Source of the DNA: Alviniconcha marisindica
Taxonomy: Eukaryota > Mollusca > Gastropoda > Provannidae
DNA: 64,000 bases
Direction of reading: 5' to 3'
Assembly (NCBI GenBank): GCA_018857735.1
Contig: JABMCL010000715.1
Location: 865,001-929,000, forward strand
The notes beneath the pieces are model-generated. The model saw only the letters and a program-made list of their open reading frames with translations, did no database searches and had not been told where the DNA came from. Position numbers and translations under genes: made by a program. Below, in pieces: positions 55,636 to 64,000 of this stretch; within the stretch, counting starts at the first letter, position 1; each line of letters begins with the position of its first letter.

Positions 55636-58130
55636 AGTGTGTGTGTGTGTGTGTTTTTGAGAGAGAGATTTTATGTAATGTTGCTTTGAGAGATGTATGT
55701 TCTGCACTAATGGACAAAAAAATATCATGTGAATTGTGTTTGTTGGCTTTCAGAATGTCACACTGCTGATTGGAAATCCTATGGATTTTGCAAAAGACAT
55801 TGAACTCCTAAAGTCACTGAAGAAATCCCCAGTAAGTCACTGCACTGGCAGAGTATACTGCTGTTTCTGTGTACCTCTCTTTCTTGATTCAGGTGAAAAA
55901 ATGTGAGTCTGTATAATGATCCATGGGAGGCTGTCTGGCCATCCAGGCATGGCCAGTGTTCTATTTTCTTGGCAGTGATAACAGTGACAGTTGCTAAACT
56001 TTACATGCTGCTGCTAGTATACTCGGAAGACAGAATACTTTATTTATCTTGTGTCAGGAAATTAGAGCATCAGCACACACATAAAAACACACCAATTTTT
56101 TTTCTTCATGGTGCATACATCAGTCCCTATATATCACAGCATCAATATTATCATTTGACTTTTGAAGAAAGAAAAAAATCTGAACTTGACTACTAGCATT
56201 TTGAAATAAGATCAAAACAGAAGCGAATGCTGATTTTAATTAGATATCACAAAACATGCATACATTTTCAGTGGAAACACAAATCTTAAGCAACAGACAG
56301 ACAGAGATAATTCACTAACAAACAGACAGATAATTCACTAACAAAAGATGATAGATGAAAAGTGTCCACTTAGCATTTGTCGTAGAATGTAAGCACAAGA
56401 CTCACATTGTATGCCTGGACTAGCAGGTAAAGAGACAGAGACGTGGTGGTTACATCTGTAGTTATGAGACCTTCCACCTGTGGTACAGCTGACCTTGTTT
56501 CATCTGAAAGACTAGACACTGAGTTCCCAGCCTGAGACAGGGAGGAGAGGAGTACAGCTGGAGACATGGAGGAGAGGAGTACAGCCTAAGACAGGGAGGA
56601 GAGGAGTACAGCTGGAGACAGGGAGGAGAGGAGTACAGCTGGAGACAGGGAGGAGAGGAGTACAGCCTAAGACAGGGAGGAGAGGAGTACAGCCAGAGAC
56701 AGGGAAGAGAGGAGTACAGCCTGAGACACTCATCGTGTCAGCCTTTTCGCCAAGACATTAACATTTAATAATAATAATGGACATTTCAGTGGCACATGAT
56801 CCCAAGCCAAATGTAAGGTGCAGTGCACTGTACAAAAAGATGCAGAAAAAAATGTATAAACACATACAATGGACAAAAATTAAAAAGGTTTTAGGCCTTA
56901 CAGCCAACAGGTCATGCAAGAATTTACATAAGTAAATAAATGAATAAATAAAACATTTATAACATTTAGTTTCAAACTAAACTTTTGAACCCTAGTAATA
57001 AATTTGTTTAAACCAACCAGTGACAAAACACCAAGCCCCACCATCTGTGTGTGTCATGACAGAAGCACAATTGACCCCTTTCCTGACAGTACGTCTACAG
57101 ATGAAACGTGTTGCTTTTCATCATGATGCTGTGCATTTGAGATTGTATTTACAGATAATAAAGTGTGTTTGCTTTTCATGGCAATGCTACTTTTCAGAGA
57201 CACTTCCATGACAGTACAGGTAACATCTGTCATCTGTGCATCAGAGACACTTGCATCACCGTGTATTTACAGATAACACCTGTCTGGTTGTTCATGGTAA
57301 TGCTCTGCATCAGACACTTGCATCACCGTGTATTTACAGATAACACCTGTCTGGTTGTTCATGGTAATGCTCTGCATCAGAGACCCTTGCATCACCGTGT
57401 ATTTACAGATAACACCTGTCTGGTTGTTCATGGTAATGCTCTGCATCAGAGACACTTGCATGACCGTGTATTTACAGATAACACCTGTCTGGTTGTTCAT
57501 GGTAATGCTGTGCATGAAATGTGTATTTACAGATACACCTGTCTGGTTGTTCATGGTAATGCTCTGCATCAGAGACACTTGCATGACCGTGTATTTACAG
57601 ATAACACCTGTTTGGTTGTTCATGGTAATGCTGTGCATGACTGTGTATTTACAGATACCACCTGTCTGGTTGTTCATGGTAATGCTCTGCATCAGAGACA
57701 CTTGCATGACCATGTATTTACAGATAACACCTGTCTGGCTGTTCATGGTAATGCTGTGCATGACTGTGTATTTACAGATACCACCTGTCACACTGTTCAT
57801 GGTAATGCTGTGCATGACTGTGTATTTACAGATACCACCTGTCACACTGTTCATGGTAATGCTGTGCATGACTGTGTATTTACAGATACCACCTGTCACA
57901 CTGTTCATGGTAATGCCGTGCATGACTGTGTATTTACAGATACCACCTGTCACACTGTTCATGGTAATGCCGTGCATGACTGTGTATTTACAGATACCAC
58001 CTGTCACACTGTTCATGGTAATGCTGTGTTTCAGAGGGACATTCGGAAACACATCACTGACAAGCTTCAAGAGGAGCTGAGAGTGCTTCGTGAAAGAGCT
58101 CAGGACATTCATTGCCAGCTCTCCAGTTGA
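40406..58130 (+). CDS. TAFAZZIN: Tafazzin, 8 coding exons, 277 aa (gene model)
   Basis: Coding exons: 40406-40562, 43642-43770, 44307-44519, 48429-48473, 51756-51818, 54941-54993, 55754-55831, 58035-58130; 834 nt, all GT-AG, phases close. Tafazzin is a mitochondrial phospholipid-lysophospholipid transacylase that remodels cardiolipin acyl chains. The PlsC-type acyltransferase motifs are intact: HX4D as NHTSCIDDP (H85, D90) and FPEG at residues 164-167 ([11 protein letters not shown]). [38 protein letters not shown] and [15 protein letters not shown] all match the family. Length fits (human 262-292 aa). The N-terminus has [20 protein letters not shown], equivalent to the membrane-inserting segment. 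Divergent from the FAS1 gene; no functional link inferred. Confidence 0.95.
41508..42025. mobile_element. hAT-like MITE (518 bp)
   Basis: Terminal inverted repeats CAGAGCCCCCGCTAGAC / GTCTAGCGGAGGCTCTG (one mismatch in 17) with subterminal GGTACC/ACCGG palindromes and no coding capacity. hAT termini commonly begin CAG. The flanks tgctacaa and tactagta are only a poor 8-bp target duplication. Confidence 0.6.
42051..42720. repeat. Microsatellites and unique sequence in tafazzin intron 1
   Basis: (GA)n(GTA)n at 42048-42080, (CT)n at 42632-42675 and (AT)n at 42685-42722; 42550-42620 resembles LINE 3' tails (aaagtgccttgagc). The rest of intron 1 is unique. Confidence 0.75.
43155..43290. repeat. 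Two-copy 65-bp tandem repeat
   Basis: Two adjacent copies containing gctcacactgccctagaaa and ggatccaagaggc. Confidence 0.8.
43642..43770 (+). CDS. TAFAZZIN: Tafazzin exon 2 (HX4D catalytic motif)
   Basis: Acceptor tggttttcag, donor ATGTGGG|GTAGGT, phase 1 to 1. Encodes [20 protein letters not shown] and [17 protein letters not shown] with the catalytic His and Asp. Confidence 0.95.
44307..44519 (+). CDS. TAFAZZIN: Tafazzin exon 3 (FPEG motif)
   Basis: Acceptor gtcaagcag, donor CCTGAGG|GTCAGT, phase 1 to 1. Encodes [40 protein letters not shown] and WVHIFPEG. Confidence 0.95.
44650..45300. repeat. Degenerate 50-60-bp minisatellite after exon 3
   Basis: About 11 diverged units built on ccaggtcagtcagccagtcc and ttgttttgtcattt in tafazzin intron 3. 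Confidence 0.8.
45840..45925 (+). mobile_element. SINE 3' fragment
   Basis: gccctgatataaccacactg and gttgactgggcgtaaaacac resemble 5000-5060 and 48245-48310. Truncated and non-coding. Confidence 0.5.
45926..46152 (-). mobile_element. SINE, 5'-truncated, reversed
   Basis: Reverse complement matches the body and 3' end of the SINE at 47036-47540 (ctttgaatgaagtgac, tggtgcatggttgaatggtg, gtgattctgaatgagtga reversed). Confidence 0.75.
46156..46658. mobile_element. MITE-like element with 13-bp inverted repeats and TA target site
   Basis: Begins TTGGGCGATTCAG and ends CTGAATCGCCCAA, both flanked by TA. 503 bp, non-coding, inserted next to or within the reversed SINE. A TA duplication fits the Tc1/mariner superfamily. 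Confidence 0.6.
47036..47540 (+). mobile_element. Complete tRNA-derived SINE
   Basis: tRNA-like head with A box TAGCTCAGTGG (47045-47055) and B box GGTTCGAGTC (47089-47098), a long body (gtaaaagatcctggtcattc, ggctttgaatgaagtgacac), a 3' end (cattcagaatcgcatgtgac) and an (ATA)n tail. Other partial copies lie in the window. Confidence 0.85.
48245..48315 (+). mobile_element. SINE 3' fragment
   Basis: accctgacataaccatcctg and gctgacttggcataaaaac resemble 45840-45925. Confidence 0.45.
48429..48473 (+). CDS. TAFAZZIN: Tafazzin exon 4
   Basis: Acceptor tgctttcag, donor AAGTGGG|GTAAGT, phase 1 to 1. A 45-bp exon encoding [15 protein letters not shown]. Confidence 0.93.
48590..49610. repeat. 29-bp minisatellite with 60-bp dimeric form
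   Basis: Units built on tcatagtgcttcaagctgct and ctcacactg; in the distal part they alternate with cactcatactgcttcaagct. Tafazzin intron 4. Confidence 0.9.
49830..50200. repeat. About 56-bp minisatellite
   Basis: Six units built on tttttcactgttagcaagtg and ctcacaacaagtcacaaaag. Confidence 0.85.
50345..51515. repeat. 35-bp minisatellite, 1.2 kb
   Basis: About 33 units built on cacagctagcagacttctac and ccctccactcccacc in tafazzin intron 4. Confidence 0.93.
51656..51714. repeat. (GT)n microsatellite
   Basis: Pure GT run about 40 bp before the tafazzin exon 5 acceptor. Confidence 0.96.
51756..51818 (+). CDS. TAFAZZIN: Tafazzin exon 5
   Basis: Acceptor gttttccag, donor CACATGG|GTAAGT, phase 1 to 1. 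Encodes [21 protein letters not shown] decayed copy of its 3' half and donor follows at about 51885-51975. Confidence 0.94.
51885..51975 (+). pseudogene. TAFAZZIN: Partial duplicate of tafazzin exon 5 end and donor
   Basis: Contains aaaacatgccctgtggttca and gccattgttcacatgggtaa, matching the exon 5 end (cattgttcacatgggtaagt), followed by cctctcactcc as in the parent intron. No acceptor is retained. Confidence 0.8.
51970..52530 (+). repeat. 37-bp CT-rich minisatellite
   Basis: About 14 units of cttgtgctgttcagatctct plus CT repeats. The 37-bp period makes all three plus frames read the same 37-residue cycle, which explains the long open frames. Each unit has an acceptor-like ttcag. Confidence 0.93.
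52740..53050 (+). other. Open frame of unknown nature, possible retroelement relic
   Basis: A 97-codon frame with a Pro/Ser/Glu-rich stretch ending [17 protein letters not shown], faintly like the C-terminal tails of LTR-retrotransposon polyproteins. No catalytic motif is seen; intronic. A family B fragment follows at 53395-53460. Confidence 0.2.
53395..53460. mobile_element. Dispersed repeat family B, fragment
   Basis: cagtgggcaaagcattcaaagctatattctgatcttctcc resembles the other family B copies. Confidence 0.45.
53985..54080. repeat. (CA)n / (CAGA)n microsatellite
   Basis: Compound tract in tafazzin intron 5; a (GA)n tract lies at 54328-54352. Confidence 0.93.
54355..54935. repeat. 28-37-bp minisatellite before exon 6
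   Basis: About 16 units built on gatttccagctggtaattga and tcagtagtaccagtcat, degenerating toward the exon 6 acceptor. Confidence 0.9.
54941..54993 (+). CDS. TAFAZZIN: Tafazzin exon 6
   Basis: Acceptor catttttacag, donor AGACAG|GTACAG, phase 1 to 0. Encodes [18 protein letters not shown]. Confidence 0.94.
55222..55650. repeat. (GT)n and (CA)n microsatellites
   Basis: (GT)n at 55222-55273; (CA)n then (GT)n at 55571-55652, in inverted order, so potentially hairpin-forming. Tafazzin intron 6. Confidence 0.93.
55754..55831 (+). CDS. TAFAZZIN: Tafazzin exon 7
   Basis: Acceptor ggctttcag, donor TCCCCA|GTAAGT, phase 0 to 0. Encodes [20 protein letters not shown] and SLKKSP. Confidence 0.94.
56520..56735. 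repeat. 27-bp minisatellite
   Basis: About eight units of gagacagggaggagaggagt plus acagctg. The rest of 55832-57180 is unique AT-rich intron. Confidence 0.9.
57180..58034 (+). repeat. 54/69-bp minisatellite, in frame with tafazzin exon 8
   Basis: About 14 units built on gttcatggtaatgctctgca and tgtatttacagataacacct. Long units are 69 bp and short units 54 bp, mostly multiples of three. Unit segment aatgctctgcatcagagac parallels the exon 8 acceptor aatgctgtgtttcagaggg. Confidence 0.9.
58035..58130 (+). CDS. TAFAZZIN: Tafazzin exon 8 (last)
   Basis: Acceptor tgtgtttcag, phase 0, stop TGA at 58128. Encodes [20 protein letters not shown] and the C-terminal helix ending CQLSS. The frame is open upstream through the whole intronic repeat array. 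Confidence 0.93.
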   Translation, partial: RDIRKHITDKLQEELRVLRERAQDIHCQLSS

Positions 58131-58229
58131 TAGCGTGTGGATGCTAGTCAGCAGGGGATATATATATGTGTGTGTATAATATATACATGTGTACATATGA
58201 AAGTCTGATGCTGATGGTCGTAGAAAAAG

Positions 58230-59215
58230 ATTGAAGACTTGTCCCTGTGAAATGCACTGTGTTTTCTCTCTGTCAAATTGTGTGCTATACATGTGAAGCA
58301 CACTGTTTGATGTCTGTCAGATTGTGTACTATACATGTGAAGCACACTCTGTTTGATGTCTGTCAAATTGTGTGCTATACATGTGAAGCACACTTTGATG
58401 TCTGTTGAATTGTGCTATACATGTGAAGCACACTGTGTTTGATGTCAGTCAAATTGTGTTATACATGTGAAGCACTGTTAGATGTCTGTCAAATTGTGCT
58501 ATACATGTGAAGCACACTCTGCTTGATGTCTGTCAAACTGTGTTATCCGTGTGAAGTGCACTCTGTTTGATGTCTGTCAAATTGGTCTATACGAGTGAAG
58601 CACACTGGTGTCTGTCAAATTGTGCTATACATGTGAAGCACACCATGTTTAATGTCTGTCAAACTGTGCTATACATGTGAAGCACACTCTGCTGTCTGTC
58701 AAATTGTGCTATACATGTGAAGCACATTGTGTTTGATGTCTGTCAAACTATGCTATACACGTGAAGCACACTGTGTTTGATGTCTGTCAGACTGTGCTAT
58801 ACATGTGAAGCACACTGAGTTTGATGTCTGTCAAACTGCTGCACATGTGAAGCACACTCTGATGTCTGTCAAACTGTCATACAATCATGTGAAGCACATT
58901 GTGTTTGATGTCTGTCAAACTGTGCTATACATGTGAAGCACATTATGTTCAGTGCCTGTCAAACTGTACTACACACTTGAAGAACTTCATTTGTGTTTGA
59001 TGTCTGTCAAATTGTGCTATACATGTGAAACACAGTCTTTGTGTTTTATGTCAGTCATATTGTACTAAGTGCTACAGATGTGAAGCACATCATGTTTGAT
59101 GTCTGTCAAACTGTACTATATAGGTGAAGCACATTGTGTTTGATGTCTGTCAAACTGTACTATATAGGTGAAGCACATTGTGTTTGATGTCTGTCAAATT
59201 GTGCTATACGATTTG
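58230..59215 (+). repeat. About 44-bp minisatellite in tafazzin 3' region
   Basis: About 22 diverged units built on tgtttgatgtctgtcaaatt and gctatacatgtgaagcacac. Likely in the 3' untranslated region, since the first AATAAA follows it. Confidence 0.9.
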
Positions 59216-59242
59216 TACACCAAGCAAGGGAATACAGAATTT

Positions 59243-59248
59243 AATAAA
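59243..59248 (+). terminator. Candidate tafazzin polyadenylation signal AATAAA
   Basis: First AATAAA after the tafazzin stop, about 1.1 kb downstream and just beyond the 44-bp array. The following 59250-59990 is unique AT-rich sequence with no gene seen. Confidence 0.45.
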
Positions 59249-59989
59249 ACAGCTGGGCATTCAGCAAACTTCTAATTTTACTGACATATAGAACTGCCAT
59301 CCTAGTAACACAGGAGGAAAAACACCTTTCTAGTTTAGAATTACATTTACTGTTCTCTGTGTTTGTACATAAAAAAATAATAAAAATAAATAAATATATA
59401 TATCAAATGAAAAGAAGAAGAAAGAAATAGACTGATTATGGCAGAGAACTCAAACTTTGAAGTCTTTACAGTGTGTCAGATCAAACTTTGATTATATGTA
59501 CCAAATCAAATATTGATTTATTCCCTGTCAAATAAGATTTTCATTACAATGTATTAGGCCACAACTTGATTACAGTGTGAAAGTTGTGTGACAGTAAATG
59601 CAGGGACCAAAGCACTACAACTTGTTTTTGCTGGTTCATGATGGGAGTTTTGTTTGTTCATTTCAGACCTTTCAGATCATGTTGTTCTATTGTGGACTGA
59701 AGCACAGGAGCAGAAAGGTGATCCCATATTGCTCCTGCAACTAGTCACTTTCTTCTGTCAAATGTTTGTGTCTGTAAAGCAGTCATCTGTTTTCCTGATC
59801 TGTGTTGAGGATTTGTCATATAAGTAGACTTGGACACATTTCTGGTGCCTTTCTCTCAAAAGTGCCTCATTCATGCGTGTAACCACTCCTCTTTTAAGAC
59901 CTTATAATTTTTGTAAACTTTTCACTTTATTTCCTTTCAGTGAGCCGCTTGCCCAAGACCACTTCTATTTTAAAACCTATTCTTCCCTG

Positions 59990-61290
59990 TAGCAATGTGT
60001 CATGGGTGAACAGCCATGCTGACCTGTAGCTGTAGCGATGTGTCCCGAGTGAACAGCCACGCTGACCTGTAGCGCTGTGTCCCAAGTGAACAGCCACGCT
60101 GACCTGTAGCGCTGTGTCCCGGGTGAACAGCCACGCTGACCTGTAGCTGTAGCGATGTGTCCCGGGTGAACAGCCACGCTGACCTGTAGTGCTGTGTCCC
60201 GGGTGAACAGCCACGCTGACCTGTAGCGCTGTGTCCTGGGTGAACAGCCATGCTGACCTGTAGCTGTAGCGATGTGTCCCGGGTGAACAGCCACACTGAC
60301 CTGTAGCGCTGTGTCCTGGGTGAACAGCCACGCTGACCTGTAGCTGTAGCGATGTGTCCCGGGTGAACAGCCACGCTGACCTGTAGCTGTAGCGATGTGT
60401 CATGGGTGAACAGCCACGCTGACCTGTAGCACTGTGTCCCGGTGAACAGCCATGCTGACCTGTAGCGCTGTGTCCCGGGTGAACAGCCACGCTGACCTGT
60501 AGCTGTAGCGATGTGTCCTGGGTGAACAGCCATGCTGACCTGTAGCTGTAGCGATGTGTCCTGGGTGAACAGCCACACTGACCTGTAGCTGTAGCAATGT
60601 GTCCCAGGTGAACAGCCACGCTGACCTGTAGCACTGTGTCCCGGGTGAACAGCCACGCTGACCTGTAGCGCTGTGTCCCGGGTGAACAGCCATGCTGACC
60701 TGTAGCTGTAGCAATGTGTCCCGGGTGAACAGCCATACTGACCTGTAGCGCTGTGTCCTGGGTGAACAGCCACGCTGACCTGTAGCTGTAGCGATGTGTC
60801 CCGGGTGAACAGCCACGCTGACCTGTAGCTGTAGCGATGTGTCATGGGTGAACAGCCACGCTGACCTGTAGCACTGTGTCCCGGGTGAACAGCCATGCTG
60901 ACCTGTAGCGCTGTGTCCCGGGTGAACAGCCACGCTGACCTGTAGCTGTAGCGATGTGTCCTGGGTGAACAGCCATGCTGACCTGTAGCTGTAGCAATGT
61001 GTCCCGGGTGAACAGCCACGTTGACCTGTAGCTGTAGCGATGTGTCATGGGTGAACAGCCACGTTGACCTGTAGCTGTAGCGATGTGTCATGGGTGAACA
61101 GCCAGGCTGACCTGTAGCTGTAGCGATGTGTCATGGGTGAACAGCCAGGCTGACCTGTAGCGATGTGTCATGGGTGAACAGCCAGGCTGACCTGTAGCTG
61201 TAGCGATGTGTCATGGGTGAACAGCCACGCTGACCTGTAGCTGTAGCGATGTCATGGGTGAACAGCCAGGCTGACCTGTAGCTGACCTGA
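59990..61290. repeat. 37/43-bp minisatellite, 1.3 kb
   Basis: About 32 units built on gatgtgtcccgggtgaacag and ccacgctgacctgtagc, with or without an extra tgtagc. Near-identical; open in minus frames by unit composition. Confidence 0.95.
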
Positions 61291-61374
61291 TCCTGACACA
61301 GCTCAGCCTCACTTTGGCCCTGTAGCACTTACCCATTTTATGGGTAGACTGAAGCAGGGCAGTGACTTGCATCC

Positions 61375-62090
61375 TTCTGGGTGGCTGCGGTTTATGTGAT
61401 TCCTTCTGGGTGGCTGCGGTTTATGTGATTCCTTCTGGGTGGCTGCCACTGAGGACCTTTAGTGTGGCTGTCATAGACTGATTGAGGATCTTTGGGATGA
61501 CAGTGATTGAGGATCTTTGGGATGACATCCATTGAGGACCTTTGGGATGTGACAGCCATTTGGGATCTTTATGGTGAAAGCCATTGAGGTGACAGCCACT
61601 GAGGACCTTTGGGGTGACAGCCACTGAGGACCTTTGGGGTGACAAGCTGCTGAGGACCTTTGGGTGACAGCCATTGAGGACCTTTGGGATGACAGCCATT
61701 GAGGATCTTTATGGTGACAGCTACTGAGGACCTTCAAGTGACAGCCATTGAGGACCTTTGGGGTGATAGCCACTGAGGACGTTTGGGGTGACAGCCATTG
61801 AAGACCTTTGGGGTGACAGCCACTGAGGACTTTCAGGTGACTGCCACTGAGGACTTTCAGGTGACAGCCATTGAGGACCTTTGGGGTGACAGCCACTGAG
61901 GACCTTTGGGTGACAGCCACTGAGGACCTTTGGGGTGACAGCCACTGAGGACCTTTGGGGTGACTGCCATTGAGGACCTTTGGGGTGGATGCCATTGAAC
62001 AGTTCCTTCGGTGTGACTGCCATTGAGGTGATTCCTCTGGGGTGGCTGTCATTGAGAACCTTTGGGGCAAAAGTGACATGCCTTTGGAAA
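61375..62090. repeat. 25-30-bp minisatellite
   Basis: Diverged copies of tgaggacctttggggtgaca plus gccac. Confidence 0.9.
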
Positions 62091-62099
62091 GAACCGGCA

Positions 62100-63060
62100 G
62101 GTGAGATACTGCCATTCATAACTAAGGAAGGTATGGTTCAGCTACTTGAACACTAAGTGTGTAAACTGATGTGATACCTCAGTGTTACAGGGGACAGCTT
62201 GCTGTGCCTTTTTCTACAGATCACACAGAGCAAATAAAAGTATGATTGTAGTGAATTTTGTAGCTACGTAAGTGATTTTGCTTTTGATGAATGGGCAGGA
62301 ATTATGTTTAACTTAAGGGTTGATTACTAATAAATCTTGTTTTCAGCCTTTTGTTTTAGCACCTTGGTTTTCAGCATGTGAAAAGTGTCATTTTGTTTTG
62401 AGGTTGGAGACCCCCACCAGTGATGGAATAAAATTAACATTTGGCATGAGATGTAAAGCATTTTAAGAATGAATTTTAGTGGTGAGGTGAACAGTCTGTT
62501 AATTATAAGTGATGCACAGATGTCATTATTGTCACATTTCTTTCTTTCTTGTGGGCTTTTTATTTGATTGCAGTGAGATTTGTATTGTTTGGGATGTGTA
62601 TCTGCACATGTGTACATGATTTAAACGGCTCCCTGATTTTGGAAATGATTTTCCACCGATTTTCTCAGGGATGACTTTTGAATTTCAGTTACTTGTGCAA
62701 GCAGCTTGTGATTGCAGTTCAACAGGGTTATGACTTATGCTGGGCCCTGCATCCAGCAGTTCATATCACAGTGATTATTTATGGCGACTGAAGTGTTGAA
62801 AATGTTTAGATTTTTCATGTGCTAGAGGAATTTGCCTTCCCATAAAGTGTTAAACTAGCCATCTCATGAAGTATTGAAGGAGCTAGGGTGCCAGTGAAGT
62901 GTTAAAGGAGCAAGCCCTCATGCTGGACCCAACATCAAGCAGCTCGTGTCACTGTGGCTACGGCAACTGAACTGTTGAACTAACTAGCCCCCTCAAGAGA
63001 TCAAAATAAAAACTTAATAAGAGCTTTACTCTTGCATGTCCCACTGATCTTACTTTGAAT
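62100..63060. other. Unique intergenic stretch
   Basis: AT-rich sequence, no gene recognised; an AATAAA lies at about 62231 and minor internal repetition at 62700-62960 (gctgggccctgcatccagcagttcatatc / gctggacccaacatcaagcagctcgtgtc). Confidence 0.5.
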
Positions 63061-63245
63061 AAAATCCAAACACATAAAAGGTTAAAAGGAATGCTAATTT
63101 AATATGACAGAACAAAACATGTGCACATTTTTGGGGTAAGCCCCTTTTTAAAGCAACAAAACAACAGGCAACAGTTAAATGGTGAAAAATGTATATGTAC
63201 TTGTCCAGTTTGAGTTGCGTTCAGCATCTCAGGTGTTGGGAGCTT
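63060..63245. mobile_element. Dispersed repeat family A, copy 3
   Basis: aacacataaaaggttaaaag, atgctaatttaatatgacag, a ggggtaagcccc hairpin and gtacttgtccag match copies 1 and 2. Confidence 0.65.
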
Positions 63246-63714
63246 CCGAACAAGGCTGGGCATCAAAGAGCTGTGGTTGGGAGTGGGCCAGCTGTGACAC
63301 TTAACAGTGTGTTATACAGCCAGTCCCACTACTGGTCATTCATACAGCCATTTCTAAAGCCACATCTTAATTGGGCAGACATATGCATATTCATGTACAT
63401 GGAATGTCCGTGAACAGAATCACTTTTTAATTATAGATACCATTGATTCCGGACAGTGATGCCATGATAGATCTGCAGTATGACTGAGGTAGACTGAATG
63501 TCGGTAGCAGTATGTGTACAAGTAACTTGTTTACCTGATAGTTCCTCAGACGAAATCCAATATGCGCACAAAAGACGAGTTGACGCTCCCCCACCCCCTC
63601 TCAGTTTTGTTTTTAACTTGTGTGGAGACTGGAAAATACAGAACTAGATTTTCAGAGAATGTTTTGGTTCATGGTGACTGCAGATTGTCTGCAGACAAGT
63701 AACCCTAACCCAAG

Positions 63715-64000
63715 TAAGACAGTACAAAATCGATGGGGCACTTTAAAGACAAGTTGTAAGTCCTATGAAGACAGTAGAAAATCAATGGGGCACTTTAAAG
63801 ACAAGTTGTAAGCCCCATGAGACGGTAGTAAATCAGTGGGGCACTTAAAGACAAGTTGTAAGCCCCATGAGACGGTAGTAAATCAGTGGGGCACTTAAAG
63901 ACAAGTTGTAAGCCCCATGAGACGGTAGTAAATCAGTGGGGCACTTAAAGACAAGTTGTAAGCCCCATGAGACGGTAGTAAATCAGTGGGGCACTTAAAG
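63715..64000. repeat. 50-bp minisatellite, cut by window end
   Basis: Five to six units built on agtggggcacttaaagacaa and gttgtaagccccatgagacg, the last four nearly identical. Confidence 0.93.

Noticed and set aside
59927..61091. 363-codon minus-strand open frame
   Set aside because: Pure readout of the 37/43-bp minisatellite in several frames.

Overview
This is a eukaryotic nuclear genome window from an animal, most likely a lophotrochozoan and probably a marine gastropod mollusc. The taxon is inferred from gene content, GT-AG introns, tRNA-derived SINEs, LINE tails and very heavy CA/GA microsatellite and minisatellite load; no marker fixes the species. All three genes were assembled by hand. 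Every splice junction uses GT/AG, the reading phase closes at every junction, and the conceptual proteins match their families from end to end.

Layout. (1) About 2.2-22.0 kb, plus strand: a 14-exon gene for a predicted 2044-residue single-pass receptor. It has a probable signal peptide, two consecutive Venus-flytrap (ANF-receptor/metabotropic-glutamate-type) ligand-binding domains, one transmembrane helix and a low-complexity cytoplasmic tail of about 940 residues. No seven-helix domain, kinase or cyclase is visible. This is the best candidate for an undescribed system. (2) About 22.0-28.1 kb: intergenic, filled by minisatellites (one 1.5 kb array of a 35-bp unit), LINE tails and a dispersed repeat. 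(3) 28.1-36.7 kb, minus strand: a 6-coding-exon gene for a secreted 318-residue protein with two fasciclin (FAS1) domains. Its promoter, 5'UTR exon and signal-peptide-coding sequence are duplicated in tandem (2.1 kb) just upstream. (4) 40.4-58.1 kb, plus strand: an 8-coding-exon tafazzin gene (277 aa; cardiolipin transacylase with HX4D and FPEG motifs), divergent from the FAS1 gene. (5) 58.1-64 kb: tafazzin 3' region and more minisatellite arrays, running off the window end.

The three genes have no evident functional link. What unites the window is its repeat architecture. Almost every intron carries a minisatellite, and many arrays begin or end exactly at a splice site or exon end, with repeat units that resemble the adjoining exon edge. 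Examples are a 27-bp array carrying ten GTAAGT donors after receptor exon 8, an array in frame with the last tafazzin exon, and an array resembling the last FAS1 coding exon. Decayed partial copies of exon ends plus donors (FAS1 exon 2, tafazzin exon 5) lie in the following introns. This suggests that local duplication across exon edges seeds minisatellites at this locus.

Mobile elements include one complete tRNA-headed SINE, truncated SINE copies, LINE 3' relics with a recognisable reverse-transcriptase C-terminus, two short inverted-repeat (MITE-like) elements, and two unnamed dispersed repeat families.
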